In this document: one piece after another, positions 37,640 through 46,471 of the stretch
Position numbering within the stretch: the first letter of the stretch is position 1
Layout of the letters: each line of letters opens with the position of its first letter
Source: Promethearchaeota archaeon
Lineage (GTDB): Archaea; Asgardarchaeota; Lokiarchaeia; Helarchaeales; RDOG01
Reading direction: 5' to 3'
Length of the DNA: 64,000 nucleotides
Assembly: GCA_011365055.1 (NCBI GenBank)
Contig: RDOG01000007.1
Coordinates: 1 to 64,000, forward strand
Made by a program: the position numbers and the translations under genes
Notes under the pieces: generated by a model
Told to the model about the DNA's origin: nothing
The model's database searches: none
What the model saw: only the letters and a program-made list of their open reading frames with translations

Positions 37640-37847
37640 GCAAGCTTGCAATCCTACTTTGATATCTCGAACAATATTGCAATATAAAAAAACAGTATTA
37701 GGGGATCTTGCAAATCAAGTTTGTAATGCAAGCCAACTTGCAATACTAACTTGTAATAAAAAACATTTTTAAATGGATTTTTTTCTAATTCTTAATAATT
37801 TTAAAATTAAATCTAAATTTAAGCAAGATTGTGTTGCAAACTTGCTT
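37640..37847 (+). promoter_or_regulatory. Periodic TTGCAA operator and leader hairpin upstream of the 2-oxoacid operon
   Basis: TTGCAA occurs at 37646, 37677, 37708 and 37738, that is with 31, 31 and 30-base spacing (three helical turns). Two of the boxes lie in palindromes: GCAAGCTTGC (37640-37649) and ATATTGCAATAT (37674-37685). The last two each have TTGTAA 13 bases downstream (37721, 37751), so a ~30-base unit is repeated. A fifth TTGCAA (37834) is in the loop between AAGCAAG (37821-37827) and CTTGCTT (37841-37847), a possible RNA hairpin ~60 bases before the start codon. This looks like a cooperative regulator array. Confidence 0.6.
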
Positions 37848-37908
37848 GAAAATGTTTCAAATTGTAAAAAAAATGTAAAAAATGAAGTTAGTTTTGGAGG
37901 ATTAAAAA

Positions 37909-39270
37909 ATGTCCAAACTTTGTATGGAAAAATATTTAGAAATATTGCCACCCAATTATGCAAGAATTTACAAAGAAGGATTGCTTCATAATTGGAATAT
38001 TGAGGCTGGTTGGAAAAATTTAGAAATAAATACGCCACTTAGAGTAATTGACATGACTTTAAGGGATGGGGAACAACAACCTGGCGTTTATTTTACTCCT
38101 GATCAAAAACTTGAGATTTTTAAAAAAATGGAACAAATAGGATTTTTTGGAGGAGAAATAGGTTTTCCAGCGGTTTCTGAAGATGAAAAAAAAGCTTGTA
38201 AATTAATGTATGATGAAAACCCTAAAGGTTTATTTTTTGTAATGGCTAGGGCTAAAAAAAGAGATATTGATGATGTCATAGATGTAGGAGCTACCGCTGT
38301 AGATGTAATTACTTCCAGTTCAGATTTTCATATCCAATACAAGCAAAAACTTGATCGTGAATCTAATATTGAAAAATATCTGGAAATGGTAGATTATGTA
38401 GTTGATCACGATTTAAAACTCGTTTTTGGGAGAGAAGACTGCTCTAGAGCCGATTATAAATATATGTGTCAATTCATAGTTAAAGTAAAAGAAAGAGCAG
38501 GAAATAATTTTGCAGGATATGCACTATCAGATACAGTTGGTGCCATGACTCCACCAACCGTCAAATGGTGGCTTCAAACTGTTTCAGATGAATTATCTAA
38601 ATTGGGTCATCCAGAATTAAAACCTCTTACTATTCATTGTCATAATGATTTAGGATTAGCGGTTGCAAATTCGCTAGCCAGCATTGAATGGGGTTGTAGT
38701 GGCGTAAATGGCTCAATGACTGGAATTGGAGAACGAGCCGGTAATGCTGCTCTTGAGGAACTTATCATAATTTTACAATGTCTTCTTGGTATTGATATGA
38801 ATATCGATTTGGAAGAAATGTTTGAGTTAGCGAAACTAGTATCGAAATACAGCGGGATTCCAATACCTGTTAACAAACCAGTCATTGGAGCGAATGCTTT
38901 CAAACATGAGAGTGGTATTCACACTGCAGGACAATTAGCGCATTCTCATGTATACGAGGAAATTCCACATGAATGGCTTGGAAGACAAAGCATTTATCGT
39001 TATGGGAAATTTAGCGGAACACAATTAATATTGAAAGAGGCATTAGAGCCGTTTGGGATTAGACCTAACAAGAAACAGCTTTATGATCTAGCAATGGAAG
39101 TAAAAAGAGAGCAAATTAGAAGGGGAAAAGAACAATTCGAAAATTTTGTTGATACTTATAACCAAATTATGGAAGCAATGGGAATGACCATTGAAGATGT
39201 AATGGATATTGCAAAAAAAATTGGAATAAATGATGAAATTTCAGAATTTCAAAAGGTAGTTATAACATAA
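37909..39270 (+). CDS. Citrate (Re)/homocitrate/2-isopropylmalate synthase-like DRE-TIM enzyme, copy 1
   Basis: The 453-aa protein has the DRE-TIM metallolyase signatures: VIDMTLRDGEQQPGVYFTP near residue 46, GREDCSRAD near 170, HCHNDLGLAVANSLASIEWG with metal ligands near H243/H245, and KHESGIH near 320. It ends without the LeuA allosteric domain, as in homocitrate, citramalate and Re-type citrate synthases. These enzymes join acetyl-CoA to a 2-oxoacid. Neighbouring Kor and isocitrate-type dehydrogenase genes make (Re)-citrate synthase or an oxoacid-elongating synthase the best guesses. ATG 37909 has GGAGG eight bases upstream. A paralogue follows after 28 bases, so the two form an operon. 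Substrate is not decided by sequence. Confidence 0.8.
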   Translation: MSKLCMEKYLEILPPNYARIYKEGLLHNWNIEAGWKNLEINTPLRVIDMTLRDGEQQPGVYFTPDQKLEIFKKMEQIGFFGGEIGFPAVSEDEKKACKLMYDENPKGLFFVMARAKKRDIDDVIDVGATAVDVITSSSDFHIQYKQKLDRESNIEKYLEMVDYVVDHDLKLVFGREDCSRADYKYMCQFIVKVKERAGNNFAGYALSDTVGAMTPPTVKWWLQTVSDELSKLGHPELKPLTIHCHNDLGLAVANSLASIEWGCSGVNGSMTGIGERAGNAALEELIIILQCLLGIDMNIDLEEMFELAKLVSKYSGIPIPVNKPVIGANAFKHESGIHTAGQLAHSHVYEEIPHEWLGRQSIYRYGKFSGTQLILKEALEPFGIRPNKKQLYDLAMEVKREQIRRGKEQFENFVDTYNQIMEAMGMTIEDVMDIAKKIGINDEISEFQKVVIT

Positions 39271-39298
39271 ATTTAAAAAAATTTGAGGTGGTTAAAAA

Positions 39299-40651
39299 AT
39301 GGCGAAAGTAAAAATGCAAAAATATCTCCAGTTATTACCGGAGAGCTATGCAAAATTATATGAACAAAATCTTCTTCATAATTGGAATATAGAAGAAGCT
39401 TGGAAGGATGTGAAGATTAATGGCGCACTATCTGTTATCGATATGACTCTTAGAGATGGGGAACAACAGACTGGTGTTTATTTCACACCCGAACAAAAAC
39501 TTGAACTCTTTAAAGATATGGAAGATGTTGGATTTCATGGCATGGAAGTGGGTTTTCCTGCTGTGTCTGAAGATGAAAGGAAAGCATGCAAATTAATTTT
39601 TGATGAGAATCCTAGAGGGATGAATTTTGTAATGTGCAGGACAAAAATCAGTGATATCGATGCTGCAATTGAAGTTGGAGCTCCATCCATTAATATGTTC
39701 ACTTCTAGTTCTGATTTACATATTCAATACAAGCAAAAACTAAATCGTGAATCCAATATCGAAAAAACACTTGAAGTCTGTGATTATGTGAAAGATCATG
39801 ATTTGCGGGTTATATTCGGAAGAGAAGATTGCTCGAGAGCAGATATTTCTTACATGTGCTCGTTAATCATTGCTGTGAGGGAACGACTTCAAAATAATTG
39901 GGCAGGTTATGGACTTGCAGATACTACAGGTTCGATGACACCAAGAACTACTAAATGGTGGATCAATAAAGTTATGGAAGAAATGGCTAAACAGGGACAT
40001 CCAGAACTCTTTCCTATTGGAATACATTGCCATAATGATTATGGGTTAGCAACAGCAAATGTTATCGCGAGTTTAGAAGAAAGATGTGGTGGTTTAAACG
40101 GAACAATCACTGGAATTGGTGAACGAGCTGGTAATACACCAATAGAAGAAGTGATCACAATATTACAAGGTCTATTGGGCATCAAATTAAAAATTAACAT
40201 GGAAAGATTATTTGAACTTGCACAGAAAGTCTCGAGATATGCAGGAGTTCCTATTCCGATCAATAAACCATGCATTGGAGCAAATAATTTCAAGCATGAA
40301 AGTGGTATACACGCTGCGGGACAATTAGCACATCCGCATGTCTATGAATCAATTCCTCATCAATGGACTGGTAGAGAAAGTGTTTTTAGGTTTGGCAAAT
40401 TTAGCGGAACAGAGGTTGTTTTAAAAGAAGCATTAGAACCATATGGTCTCAAACCAACAAAAGCCCAACTTTATGAAATAGTTATGGAAGTCAAAAGAGA
40501 ACAAATTAAAATTGGAAAGGAAAAATTAGAGAAATTCGTAGAAATGTACAATGAAGTAATGAATTCGATGGGAATGTCAATGGAACAAGTGATTGAGATA
40601 GCCAAATTAAAAATGAAGCCTTTAGAACAAACACAACCAATTTCAAAGTAA
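39299..40651 (+). CDS. Citrate (Re)/homocitrate/2-isopropylmalate synthase-like DRE-TIM enzyme, copy 2
   Basis: A 450-aa tandem paralogue of the preceding gene with all the same motifs (DMTLRDGEQQTGVYFTP, GREDCSRAD, HCHNDYGLATANVIA, KHESGIHAAGQLAH). Differences in the barrel, such as MEVGFPAV for GEIGFPAV and MNFVMCRTKISDID for LFFVMARAKKRDID, could change substrate choice, or the two could form a hetero-oligomer. ATG 39299 follows GAGGTGG at a good distance. A hairpin with a T8 tract (40662-40689) follows, so the operon seems to end here, before the Kor genes. Both copies keep the catalytic residues, so neither looks decayed. Confidence 0.8.
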   Translation: MAKVKMQKYLQLLPESYAKLYEQNLLHNWNIEEAWKDVKINGALSVIDMTLRDGEQQTGVYFTPEQKLELFKDMEDVGFHGMEVGFPAVSEDERKACKLIFDENPRGMNFVMCRTKISDIDAAIEVGAPSINMFTSSSDLHIQYKQKLNRESNIEKTLEVCDYVKDHDLRVIFGREDCSRADISYMCSLIIAVRERLQNNWAGYGLADTTGSMTPRTTKWWINKVMEEMAKQGHPELFPIGIHCHNDYGLATANVIASLEERCGGLNGTITGIGERAGNTPIEEVITILQGLLGIKLKINMERLFELAQKVSRYAGVPIPINKPCIGANNFKHESGIHAAGQLAHPHVYESIPHQWTGRESVFRFGKFSGTEVVLKEALEPYGLKPTKAQLYEIVMEVKREQIKIGKEKLEKFVEMYNEVMNSMGMSMEQVIEIAKLKMKPLEQTQPISK

Positions 40652-40661
40652 TAACTTTAAG

Positions 40662-40689
40662 GTGAATTATTTTCAATTCACTTTTTTTT
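40662..40689 (+). terminator. Hairpin plus T-tract terminator
   Basis: GTGAATT (40662-40668), a six-base loop, AATTCAC (40675-40681), then eight T residues. It lies just past the stop codon of the second synthase gene and would end that operon; archaeal RNA polymerase stops on T-tracts with or without the stem. Confidence 0.6.
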
Positions 40690-40754
40690 CATTTCAATGT
40701 AATTTATAGAATAATTAGATTTTATGTTACGTAATTTAGTTTGAAAGTGATAGA

Positions 40755-41015
40755 ATGCCAATTTTATATAAGGATGAAATTAAAGGAAAAATGTTATGTC
40801 TTCAATTTAATCAATGCAAAGGTTGCGAATTATGCATAGAGGTTTGCCCTAATAACGTATTGGAGAAATCTAAACAAAAAAATAAGAATTCACAGTATCC
40901 TCCCGCTATAAAGAATGGCTTTGAATGCAATCTTTGTAAAACTTGTGAATTAATTTGTCCTGATTTTTCAATTTATGTTACAAAAATTAATGGAGTTAGT
41001 AATAATGATATGTAG
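40755..41015 (+). CDS. korD: 2-oxoacid:ferredoxin oxidoreductase, ferredoxin-like delta subunit
   Basis: The 86-aa protein has two 4Fe-4S motifs, CKGCELCIEVCP and CNLCKTCELICP, the layout of the delta (ferredoxin) subunit of 2-oxoacid:ferredoxin oxidoreductases. It passes electrons from the TPP-bound intermediate in the catalytic subunits to soluble ferredoxin in the cytoplasm. ATG 40755 follows AAGTGATAG. Its 3' end overlaps the start of the alpha subunit gene by 11 bases, which shows it belongs to the same operon (delta-alpha-beta-gamma order). Confidence 0.85.
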   Translation: MPILYKDEIKGKMLCLQFNQCKGCELCIEVCPNNVLEKSKQKNKNSQYPPAIKNGFECNLCKTCELICPDFSIYVTKINGVSNNDM

Positions 41016-42192
41016 TGATGTTAATATTTATAATTATGATACACCCGAAGGCGACCACGTGCTTTTAGGAAATGAAGCAATGGTTGAGGGTGCGTTAGCA
41101 GCGGGATGTCGTTTTTTTGCAGGATATCCAATCACGCCACAAAATGATGTCCCTGAAATGATGAGTAGGCGTTTGCCAAGATTAGGAGGGAACTTCATTC
41201 AGATGGAAGATGAAATTGCCAATATTTCGGCAGTTATTGGAGCCTCCTTTGCAGGTCTAAAATCAATGACAAGTTCAAGCGGTCCGGGAATTAGTCTAAT
41301 GCAAGAAACTATTTCATGGGCAGCAATGATCGAAATACCGATCGTAATTTGTAATGTACAAAGAACCGGACCAGGATCAGGAGTTGTTTCAAGACCTCAT
41401 CAATCTGATATAATTCAAGCTCAATATGGTGGTAATGGGGAGTATAAAGTCATTGCATATGCTCCTGCGTCATGTCAAGAATTATTTGATTTTACATTTG
41501 AGGCATTCAATGATGCTGAAAGATGGAGGGTTCCAGTTTTTGTTTTTTCTGATGCTTGGCTTGGTCATGTGAGGGAAAAAGTCACGATTCCCTCGCGGGC
41601 TGAAATTTTGGAAACAATAATTCCAAGAAAAGTAATGCCAGACGATATCAATTCTTGGATTCCATTCTCACAAAAACTAGGAACCGAAATCAAGGTTCCA
41701 GATGCTGTTCCTACATTTGGTCAAGAAAGTTTTCCTGATTGGTTGCCTTCAGTCACCCGTACTGCTACAAGTATTGCTACTGAAAGAGCAGAGGATTCTT
41801 ATGAAATGATTGAAGCCATTAATGATAAAATTTTAAAGAATGAAGATAAAATTTGTAAGACCAAGTCATACTTTCTTGATGACGCTGATATTGCTGTTGT
41901 TACATATGGATTCCCGAGCAGACCAGCTCTAACAGCAGTTCTTGAAGCTCGCAAACAAGGAATAAAGGTTGGATTATTACGATTATTAACAGTTTGGCCT
42001 TTTCCAACCAAAGAAATTAAACAACTATCAGAAAGCGTTAAAAAAATTATTGACGTGGAAATGAATTGGGGACAATTATTAGTTTGGATACAAGCAAATG
42101 CATCAGATGGAACTTCGGTCGAATTCGTACCCGAGATTTCTAAACTACACGAACCCAAACAAATTTTAAATAAAATTAAAGAGGTAATTTAA
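41005..42192 (+). CDS. korA: 2-oxoacid (2-oxoglutarate-type):ferredoxin oxidoreductase, alpha subunit
   Basis: The start is ATG 41005, with GGAG nine bases upstream; an earlier ATG (40975) in the same frame would overlap the ferredoxin gene too far. The 395-aa protein has the pyrimidine-binding domain features of the alpha subunit: GNEAMVEGALAAGCRFFAGY, PITPQND, QMEDEIANISAVIGASFAG, TSSSGPGISLMQE, and RTGPGSGVVSRPHQSD. The separate alpha and beta polypeptides and the SGPGISLMQE loop point to the 2-oxoglutarate (Kor) or related 2-oxoacid branch rather than the pyruvate branch, though that is not certain. It oxidatively decarboxylates the oxoacid to an acyl-CoA, or runs in reverse. Confidence 0.85.
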   Translation: MICSDVNIYNYDTPEGDHVLLGNEAMVEGALAAGCRFFAGYPITPQNDVPEMMSRRLPRLGGNFIQMEDEIANISAVIGASFAGLKSMTSSSGPGISLMQETISWAAMIEIPIVICNVQRTGPGSGVVSRPHQSDIIQAQYGGNGEYKVIAYAPASCQELFDFTFEAFNDAERWRVPVFVFSDAWLGHVREKVTIPSRAEILETIIPRKVMPDDINSWIPFSQKLGTEIKVPDAVPTFGQESFPDWLPSVTRTATSIATERAEDSYEMIEAINDKILKNEDKICKTKSYFLDDADIAVVTYGFPSRPALTAVLEARKQGIKVGLLRLLTVWPFPTKEIKQLSESVKKIIDVEMNWGQLLVWIQANASDGTSVEFVPEISKLHEPKQILNKIKEVI

Positions 42193-42193
42193 A

Positions 42194-43072
42194 ATGTCAT
42201 TTATTTTAGGAGGTATTAAGGGGGAGGAGGGAATCCCACAACACCCTCTCATGGAAAATAAAATTATTTACAATGCCAAACACACTGGATTATTTAAAAG
42301 TTGGTTTTGCAGTGGTTGTGGATATGGTTCTGTTGCTCAATGGATAAGCAATGTTTTTTATGAGGATAATCTAGACATTCATCAATTTCCATTTATTAAT
42401 GGGATTGGATGTTATTCCTTAATACCATTGTTACTACCTGGAAAAATATTAATGAATTTACATGGACGTGGTCTAGCTGTTGCAACAGGAGTTAATTTAG
42501 CAAATCCAAGATTAAAACCCATCATTATTGCGGGTGATGGTGATTTATTATCTATTGGAACAAATCATTTCATTCACGCAGCAAGAAGAAATTTGAATTG
42601 TGTTCTTATTTTACTTCGTAACCTGACTTTTGGAATGACAGGTGGTCAAATTTCTCCAACTGCACCACTAGGATCAATACATTCCACTGCTCCATATGGT
42701 TCAGAAATAGAAGCAATTGATGGTGTGGATTTAGCGAAAATAAGTGGTGCAACTTATATTGCAAGATGTACGACTGCTCAACCACGTCAATTCATGAAAT
42801 ATTTTAGAAAGGCGTTAAATCACAAAGGTTTTGCTTTTATTGATGTTGTAAGTCAATGCGTTACGTATTTCGGTAGGCGTAATAAAATGAAAAAGCCTGT
42901 TGAAATATTTAATTGGATCAAGAATCATACTGTTTCTATCAATGAGTCAAAATCAATGTCTGAAGAGGAATTAAAAGATAAATTCATAACAGGTGAATTT
43001 TTAGAAATCAGAAAAAGAACTATTTCAGAAATTCATCAAGATTTAATTCAAAATTTACGAGGAGGTAAATGA
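42194..43072 (+). CDS. korB: 2-oxoacid:ferredoxin oxidoreductase, beta (TPP-binding) subunit
   Basis: The 292-aa protein carries the thiamine diphosphate site GDGDLLSIGTNHFIHAARRN (residues ~115-134), preceded by WFCSGCGYG and HGRGLAVATGVNLANP, all typical of the beta subunit. It ends in the beta-subunit helical region. ATG 42194 lies one base after the alpha stop, with GAGGT eight bases upstream. The last four bases overlap the gamma gene (ATGA). It is the catalytic half of the Kor complex. Confidence 0.9.
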   Translation: MSFILGGIKGEEGIPQHPLMENKIIYNAKHTGLFKSWFCSGCGYGSVAQWISNVFYEDNLDIHQFPFINGIGCYSLIPLLLPGKILMNLHGRGLAVATGVNLANPRLKPIIIAGDGDLLSIGTNHFIHAARRNLNCVLILLRNLTFGMTGGQISPTAPLGSIHSTAPYGSEIEAIDGVDLAKISGATYIARCTTAQPRQFMKYFRKALNHKGFAFIDVVSQCVTYFGRRNKMKKPVEIFNWIKNHTVSINESKSMSEEELKDKFITGEFLEIRKRTISEIHQDLIQNLRGGK

Positions 43073-43656
43073 ACTTGGTTAGAACGGAAATAAAAATTGC
43101 GGGTTATGGAGGTCATGGTGTCATTACTTTAGGAAAACTCATCGTAGTTACCGCAATCAAATATGGAAAAGAATTTAGTGCCGCACAAAGTGAAAGTTAT
43201 GGTGCTGCAGCACGAGGAGGCGCTTGTTGGACAGATGTGATCTTAGACAATGAAAGCCAAGAAATAGATTATCCAATGACCCTATCTGGTAGCGTTGACT
43301 TTGCTATATTTTTTACAAATGCAGCAGTTGAAAGATACGCCCAAGATCTGAAAAAAGATAAGGGCAAAATAATTTATGATCCAGAAAGCATTGATGAAAT
43401 AATTCAAGGATTTAATCAATTAGCATATAGCATACCTGCCCAAAAACTTGCCCAAGAGATTGTTCATAACCGTTTAACAGCCAATGTAGTCATGTTTGGT
43501 GCATTTTGTGCCATAACAAATATTTTTGAGAAAGAAATAGGTTTAAATTGCGTGAAAGAAAATGTTCCAAAAAACATGATTTCTGATAATATTCATGCAT
43601 TTAACGTGGGATATGAATACGCTTTAAAATTAAAACAAGATAATGAAAGAAATTAA
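43069..43656 (+). CDS. korC: 2-oxoacid:ferredoxin oxidoreductase, gamma subunit
   Basis: The 195-aa protein shows the gamma-domain signature IKIAGYGGHGVITLGKLIVV and SAAQSESYGAAARGGACWTD. The gamma domain caps the alpha/beta core and takes part in CoA binding. ATG 43069 overlaps the beta stop in ATGA and follows GGAGG, so synthesis is coupled. The next gene, an isocitrate-type dehydrogenase, starts 19 bases later with its own ribosome-binding site and is probably in the same transcript. Confidence 0.9.
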   Translation: MNLVRTEIKIAGYGGHGVITLGKLIVVTAIKYGKEFSAAQSESYGAAARGGACWTDVILDNESQEIDYPMTLSGSVDFAIFFTNAAVERYAQDLKKDKGKIIYDPESIDEIIQGFNQLAYSIPAQKLAQEIVHNRLTANVVMFGAFCAITNIFEKEIGLNCVKENVPKNMISDNIHAFNVGYEYALKLKQDNERN

Positions 43657-43675
43657 TACATGGAGGTAAAATTTA

Positions 43676-44815
43676 ATGAAAAAAATTTGTTTAATAGGTG
43701 GAGAGGGTATTGGCATTGAAGTAGTAGAATCAGCTTCAAAGGTTCTCCAAGAATTAGCAATACCAAATGTTGAAATAATTGAAGCTCATGCTGGTGAAGT
43801 CGCAGAACAAAAATTTGGAAAAGCATTTCCCGAAGATACAAGAGATGCCATAGATAGTTCAGATGCCATCCTATTTGGAGCAACGCATCAAAAAGCTCGA
43901 CCCGTACTTGGTTATCTTCGATTTGTATTAGGAAATTATGCAAATATTAGGCCTTGTAAATTATACAAGGGAATTAATTGTCCATTAAAAGGTGTTGATG
44001 ATATAGATTTTGTCATCATCAGAGAAAATATGGAAAGTGTTTATAGTGTTTTGAGAATCGGTGAAGGAAATATTAAGACTTTAGTAAGAAAAGAAGTAAT
44101 TTTAAACAAGAAAGTTCATGAAAGCGTGTTTAATGGAAGTGATGGTAAATTTGCTCTTAAGATTATTACAGAAGATGAATCTCGAAGAATTGCTGATCTA
44201 GCTTGTAAGAAGACTGTAGAAAGAAAACAAGCAGGGTATCCCGGTAAACTAACTATCGTGCACAAAGCTAATGTCTTACAAAAAACAGATGGATTATTCA
44301 GGGATATAAGTTATTCAATTGCACAAGATTATATTAATAGTCATAACATACAAGTTGATGATTATTTTGTGGATGACATGGCTCGGAGATTAGTTCTTTT
44401 AGCCCAAGAACAGGATGTGTTATTAACCATAAATGAATATGGCGATATTTTGAGTGATCTAGGCGCAGAGTTAGTTGGGGGATTAGGTATAGCTCCAAGT
44501 GCATGTATCGGTTCGGATCACCCTTATTTTGAGCCAGTTCATGGTAGTGCTCCAGATATTGCGGGTCAAGGTATCGCTAATCCATTAGCAGCACTTTTGT
44601 CATTGCAAATGCTTTTAGAATATTTGAATATTAAAGAAGCAAAAACTCTAGAACATGCCATTGAAGAATATTTCCTTTTAGTTGGAGCTCCTGGAGACAA
44701 TTGGAAAATCATACCAAGAGATTTAGTACCAAAAATTTATCAAGAGCAAGATAAATTCGCCAAAACTGAGATGATAACTCAAAAAATCATCAGTTTGTTA
44801 AATAACCATAATTAA
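43676..44815 (+). CDS. Isocitrate/isopropylmalate/homoisocitrate-type dehydrogenase
   Basis: The 379-aa protein belongs to the NAD(P)-dependent beta-decarboxylating dehydrogenases: KICLIGGEGIGIEVVESASK at the start, the substrate loop IIRENMESVYSV (residues ~117-128), the helix KLTIVHKANVLQKTDGLF, the metal-ligand region NEYGDILSDLGAELVGGLG and the nucleotide site FEPVHGSAPDIAGQGIANPL. The usual loop is REN(T/S)ExxYxG; here it is RENMESVYSV, so the substrate may be unusual. With two synthase-like genes upstream and Kor, the likely job is oxidation of isocitrate, homoisocitrate or a longer homologue to the 2-oxoacid. ATG 43676 is preceded by GGAGG. A T9 run follows the stop and probably ends the transcript. 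Confidence 0.8.
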   Translation: MKKICLIGGEGIGIEVVESASKVLQELAIPNVEIIEAHAGEVAEQKFGKAFPEDTRDAIDSSDAILFGATHQKARPVLGYLRFVLGNYANIRPCKLYKGINCPLKGVDDIDFVIIRENMESVYSVLRIGEGNIKTLVRKEVILNKKVHESVFNGSDGKFALKIITEDESRRIADLACKKTVERKQAGYPGKLTIVHKANVLQKTDGLFRDISYSIAQDYINSHNIQVDDYFVDDMARRLVLLAQEQDVLLTINEYGDILSDLGAELVGGLGIAPSACIGSDHPYFEPVHGSAPDIAGQGIANPLAALLSLQMLLEYLNIKEAKTLEHAIEEYFLLVGAPGDNWKIIPRDLVPKIYQEQDKFAKTEMITQKIISLLNNHN

Positions 44816-44863
44816 TTTTTTTTTAATTTTAGTTTGAAATGAAAAAAAATTTATAAAAAGGCT

Positions 44864-46024
44864 TTAATGCCCTCGAGTTTCTTCTACGCGTTGAAACATC
44901 CCTAAAATAGTTTCCTCGGGAATGTCATTATAAGCTTTTATCATTTTAATTGCATCTTTTGGACAATGATGTGCACAGAGACCACAGCCTATACAAAAAT
45001 TTTCTTTAAACATTACTCGTTCTTCTGCATTTTTTCCAGTATGGGAGTAATGATGCCATAAAGCATCCATGGGGCATATTTGAATGCATTTATTACATAA
45101 TACACAATTTTCTTGGTTAAAGACGGGTTTGAAATTGCTTCGTGCTAATGCCGATGGATTCTGAAATTTTTTTAAGGCTTTTATAACTTCACAATGACAA
45201 GGACAACAATTACAGATCATCATTGGTGCATCAGGACCAGATGCATTGTTGATCGTGTGGATGAGACCACTATCCTCACATTTTTTCACTATTTCTAGTG
45301 CTTCTTCCTTTGAGACTTTCCTCCCAAGACCATATGGTTCAAGCGAATCTCCCGCCATGTTTAATGCCATGCATACGTCTTCAGTCATTTTTTCACATTT
45401 ATCACCTAATAAATCACTAATAGTCCTGCAAGCACAATTTACCACCGTTATATTTGTACATCGATTTATATAGGCTTCAATATCTTCATAAACAAGAAAT
45501 TTTTGACCTACATCTTCAATTTTCTCATCTATTTCAATTGTTTTTTCTTTTAGGGATGATGATGGTAAGTTCCGAAAAAATGGATAACCTGAGGCAAACC
45601 ATTCGGGTGCTATTTTTCCAAAACTTTCATCAAGTAATTTAGCACCCATTTTCATTTCTTCTTCATTTTCATTCGCAATAAAATAAAATTCAATCAATCC
45701 CGGCATTGCAGCAAAAATACCATATTTTTTACCCATTTTTAAAATAACTCCTCGTCTAACCATCGCTTCACAACGTTCGATGACTTTTTCTAATGGTATT
45801 CCAGTTATTTTAGCTATTTTTTTTGGACTTTTTAAATCAAACATTGCTTGATCGAATACAGAAACAATTTTTGCATCTTCTTCTTCTGCATAAATAATTT
45901 TTAGAATATCTAAAACTGATTTTTCTTTAGGAAGCTTCAAAGGCCATCCTTTATTCATACTTAGCCTGATTTTTTCATAAATATCATCATTTGACAACAA
46001 ATCACTCTCTTTACTAATCTTCAA
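44864..46024 (-). CDS. Multi-[4Fe-4S] protein with winged-helix-like N-terminus
   Basis: The 386-aa protein starts at TTG 46024, the only start codon between the upstream stop and M23. Residues ~60-115 look like a winged helix (SPKKIAKITGIPLEKVIERC ... RRGVILKMGKKYGIFAAMPG). A Cys-rich middle has NCACRTISDLLGDKC, then MICNCCPCHCEVIKAL. The C-terminus has two ferredoxin motifs, CVLCNKCIQICPMDAL and CIGCGLCAHHCPKDAI. It therefore binds at least two 4Fe-4S clusters and perhaps a third metal centre. Its reaction is unknown; it may carry electrons for a reductase or act as a redox-sensing regulator. It is convergent with the dehydrogenase gene, across a 48-base T/A-rich gap. Confidence 0.7.
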   Translation of the reverse strand: MKISKESDLLSNDDIYEKIRLSMNKGWPLKLPKEKSVLDILKIIYAEEEDAKIVSVFDQAMFDLKSPKKIAKITGIPLEKVIERCEAMVRRGVILKMGKKYGIFAAMPGLIEFYFIANENEEEMKMGAKLLDESFGKIAPEWFASGYPFFRNLPSSSLKEKTIEIDEKIEDVGQKFLVYEDIEAYINRCTNITVVNCACRTISDLLGDKCEKMTEDVCMALNMAGDSLEPYGLGRKVSKEEALEIVKKCEDSGLIHTINNASGPDAPMMICNCCPCHCEVIKALKKFQNPSALARSNFKPVFNQENCVLCNKCIQICPMDALWHHYSHTGKNAEERVMFKENFCIGCGLCAHHCPKDAIKMIKAYNDIPEETILGMFQRVEETRGH

Positions 46025-46471
46025 GGTTTAATGTCCATCAATAAAAATATCAAATTTTAAAAATTACTTAAATTATCTGAATTATTAGTATTGAGAGAAT
46101 TTATATAGGATTCTAAAAAGTGTAATTTTTTGAGAGATAACTAGTAATAGAAATAAAATAATCAAATTGAGAAATATTTTCGCTAAAAAATATAATAAAA
46201 TTATTTAATTTTTAAATAAATTTTTTTATTAAATATCTTTTTTTAGTAATTTTTCAAAGAAATTATTAATAATAAATAAGATTTAGGTGAATTGAGGATA
46301 AATTAAAACAGAAATTCAATATGAATAAAAAATCGATTTATTTGACTTTTCAGCAGAAATTAGACATAAAATCTTGAATATTAGATGATTCAAAAGCTTT
46401 AAAAAGGATTATCGCACATTTTAAACTCGTAATAATATAGAAAATAATACTTTTCTCTAGTCTTAGAAATA
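46025..46471. other. Intergenic stretch, no gene seen
   Basis: AT-rich spacer between two divergent genes. I see no coding frame, hairpin of note or RNA gene. Long A/T runs at 46190-46250 and a TATA-like TTTATATAGG near 46100 on the plus strand are the only landmarks; the promoters of both flanking genes must lie here. Confidence 0.4.

Noticed and set aside
37769..38038. Short frames on both strands around the start of the first synthase gene
   Set aside because: They overlap the leader and the conserved N-terminus of the synthase; the composition fits chance in AT-rich DNA.
41799..42158. A 119-codon minus-strand frame inside korA
   Set aside because: It is opposite conserved Kor alpha sequence and has no recognisable feature.
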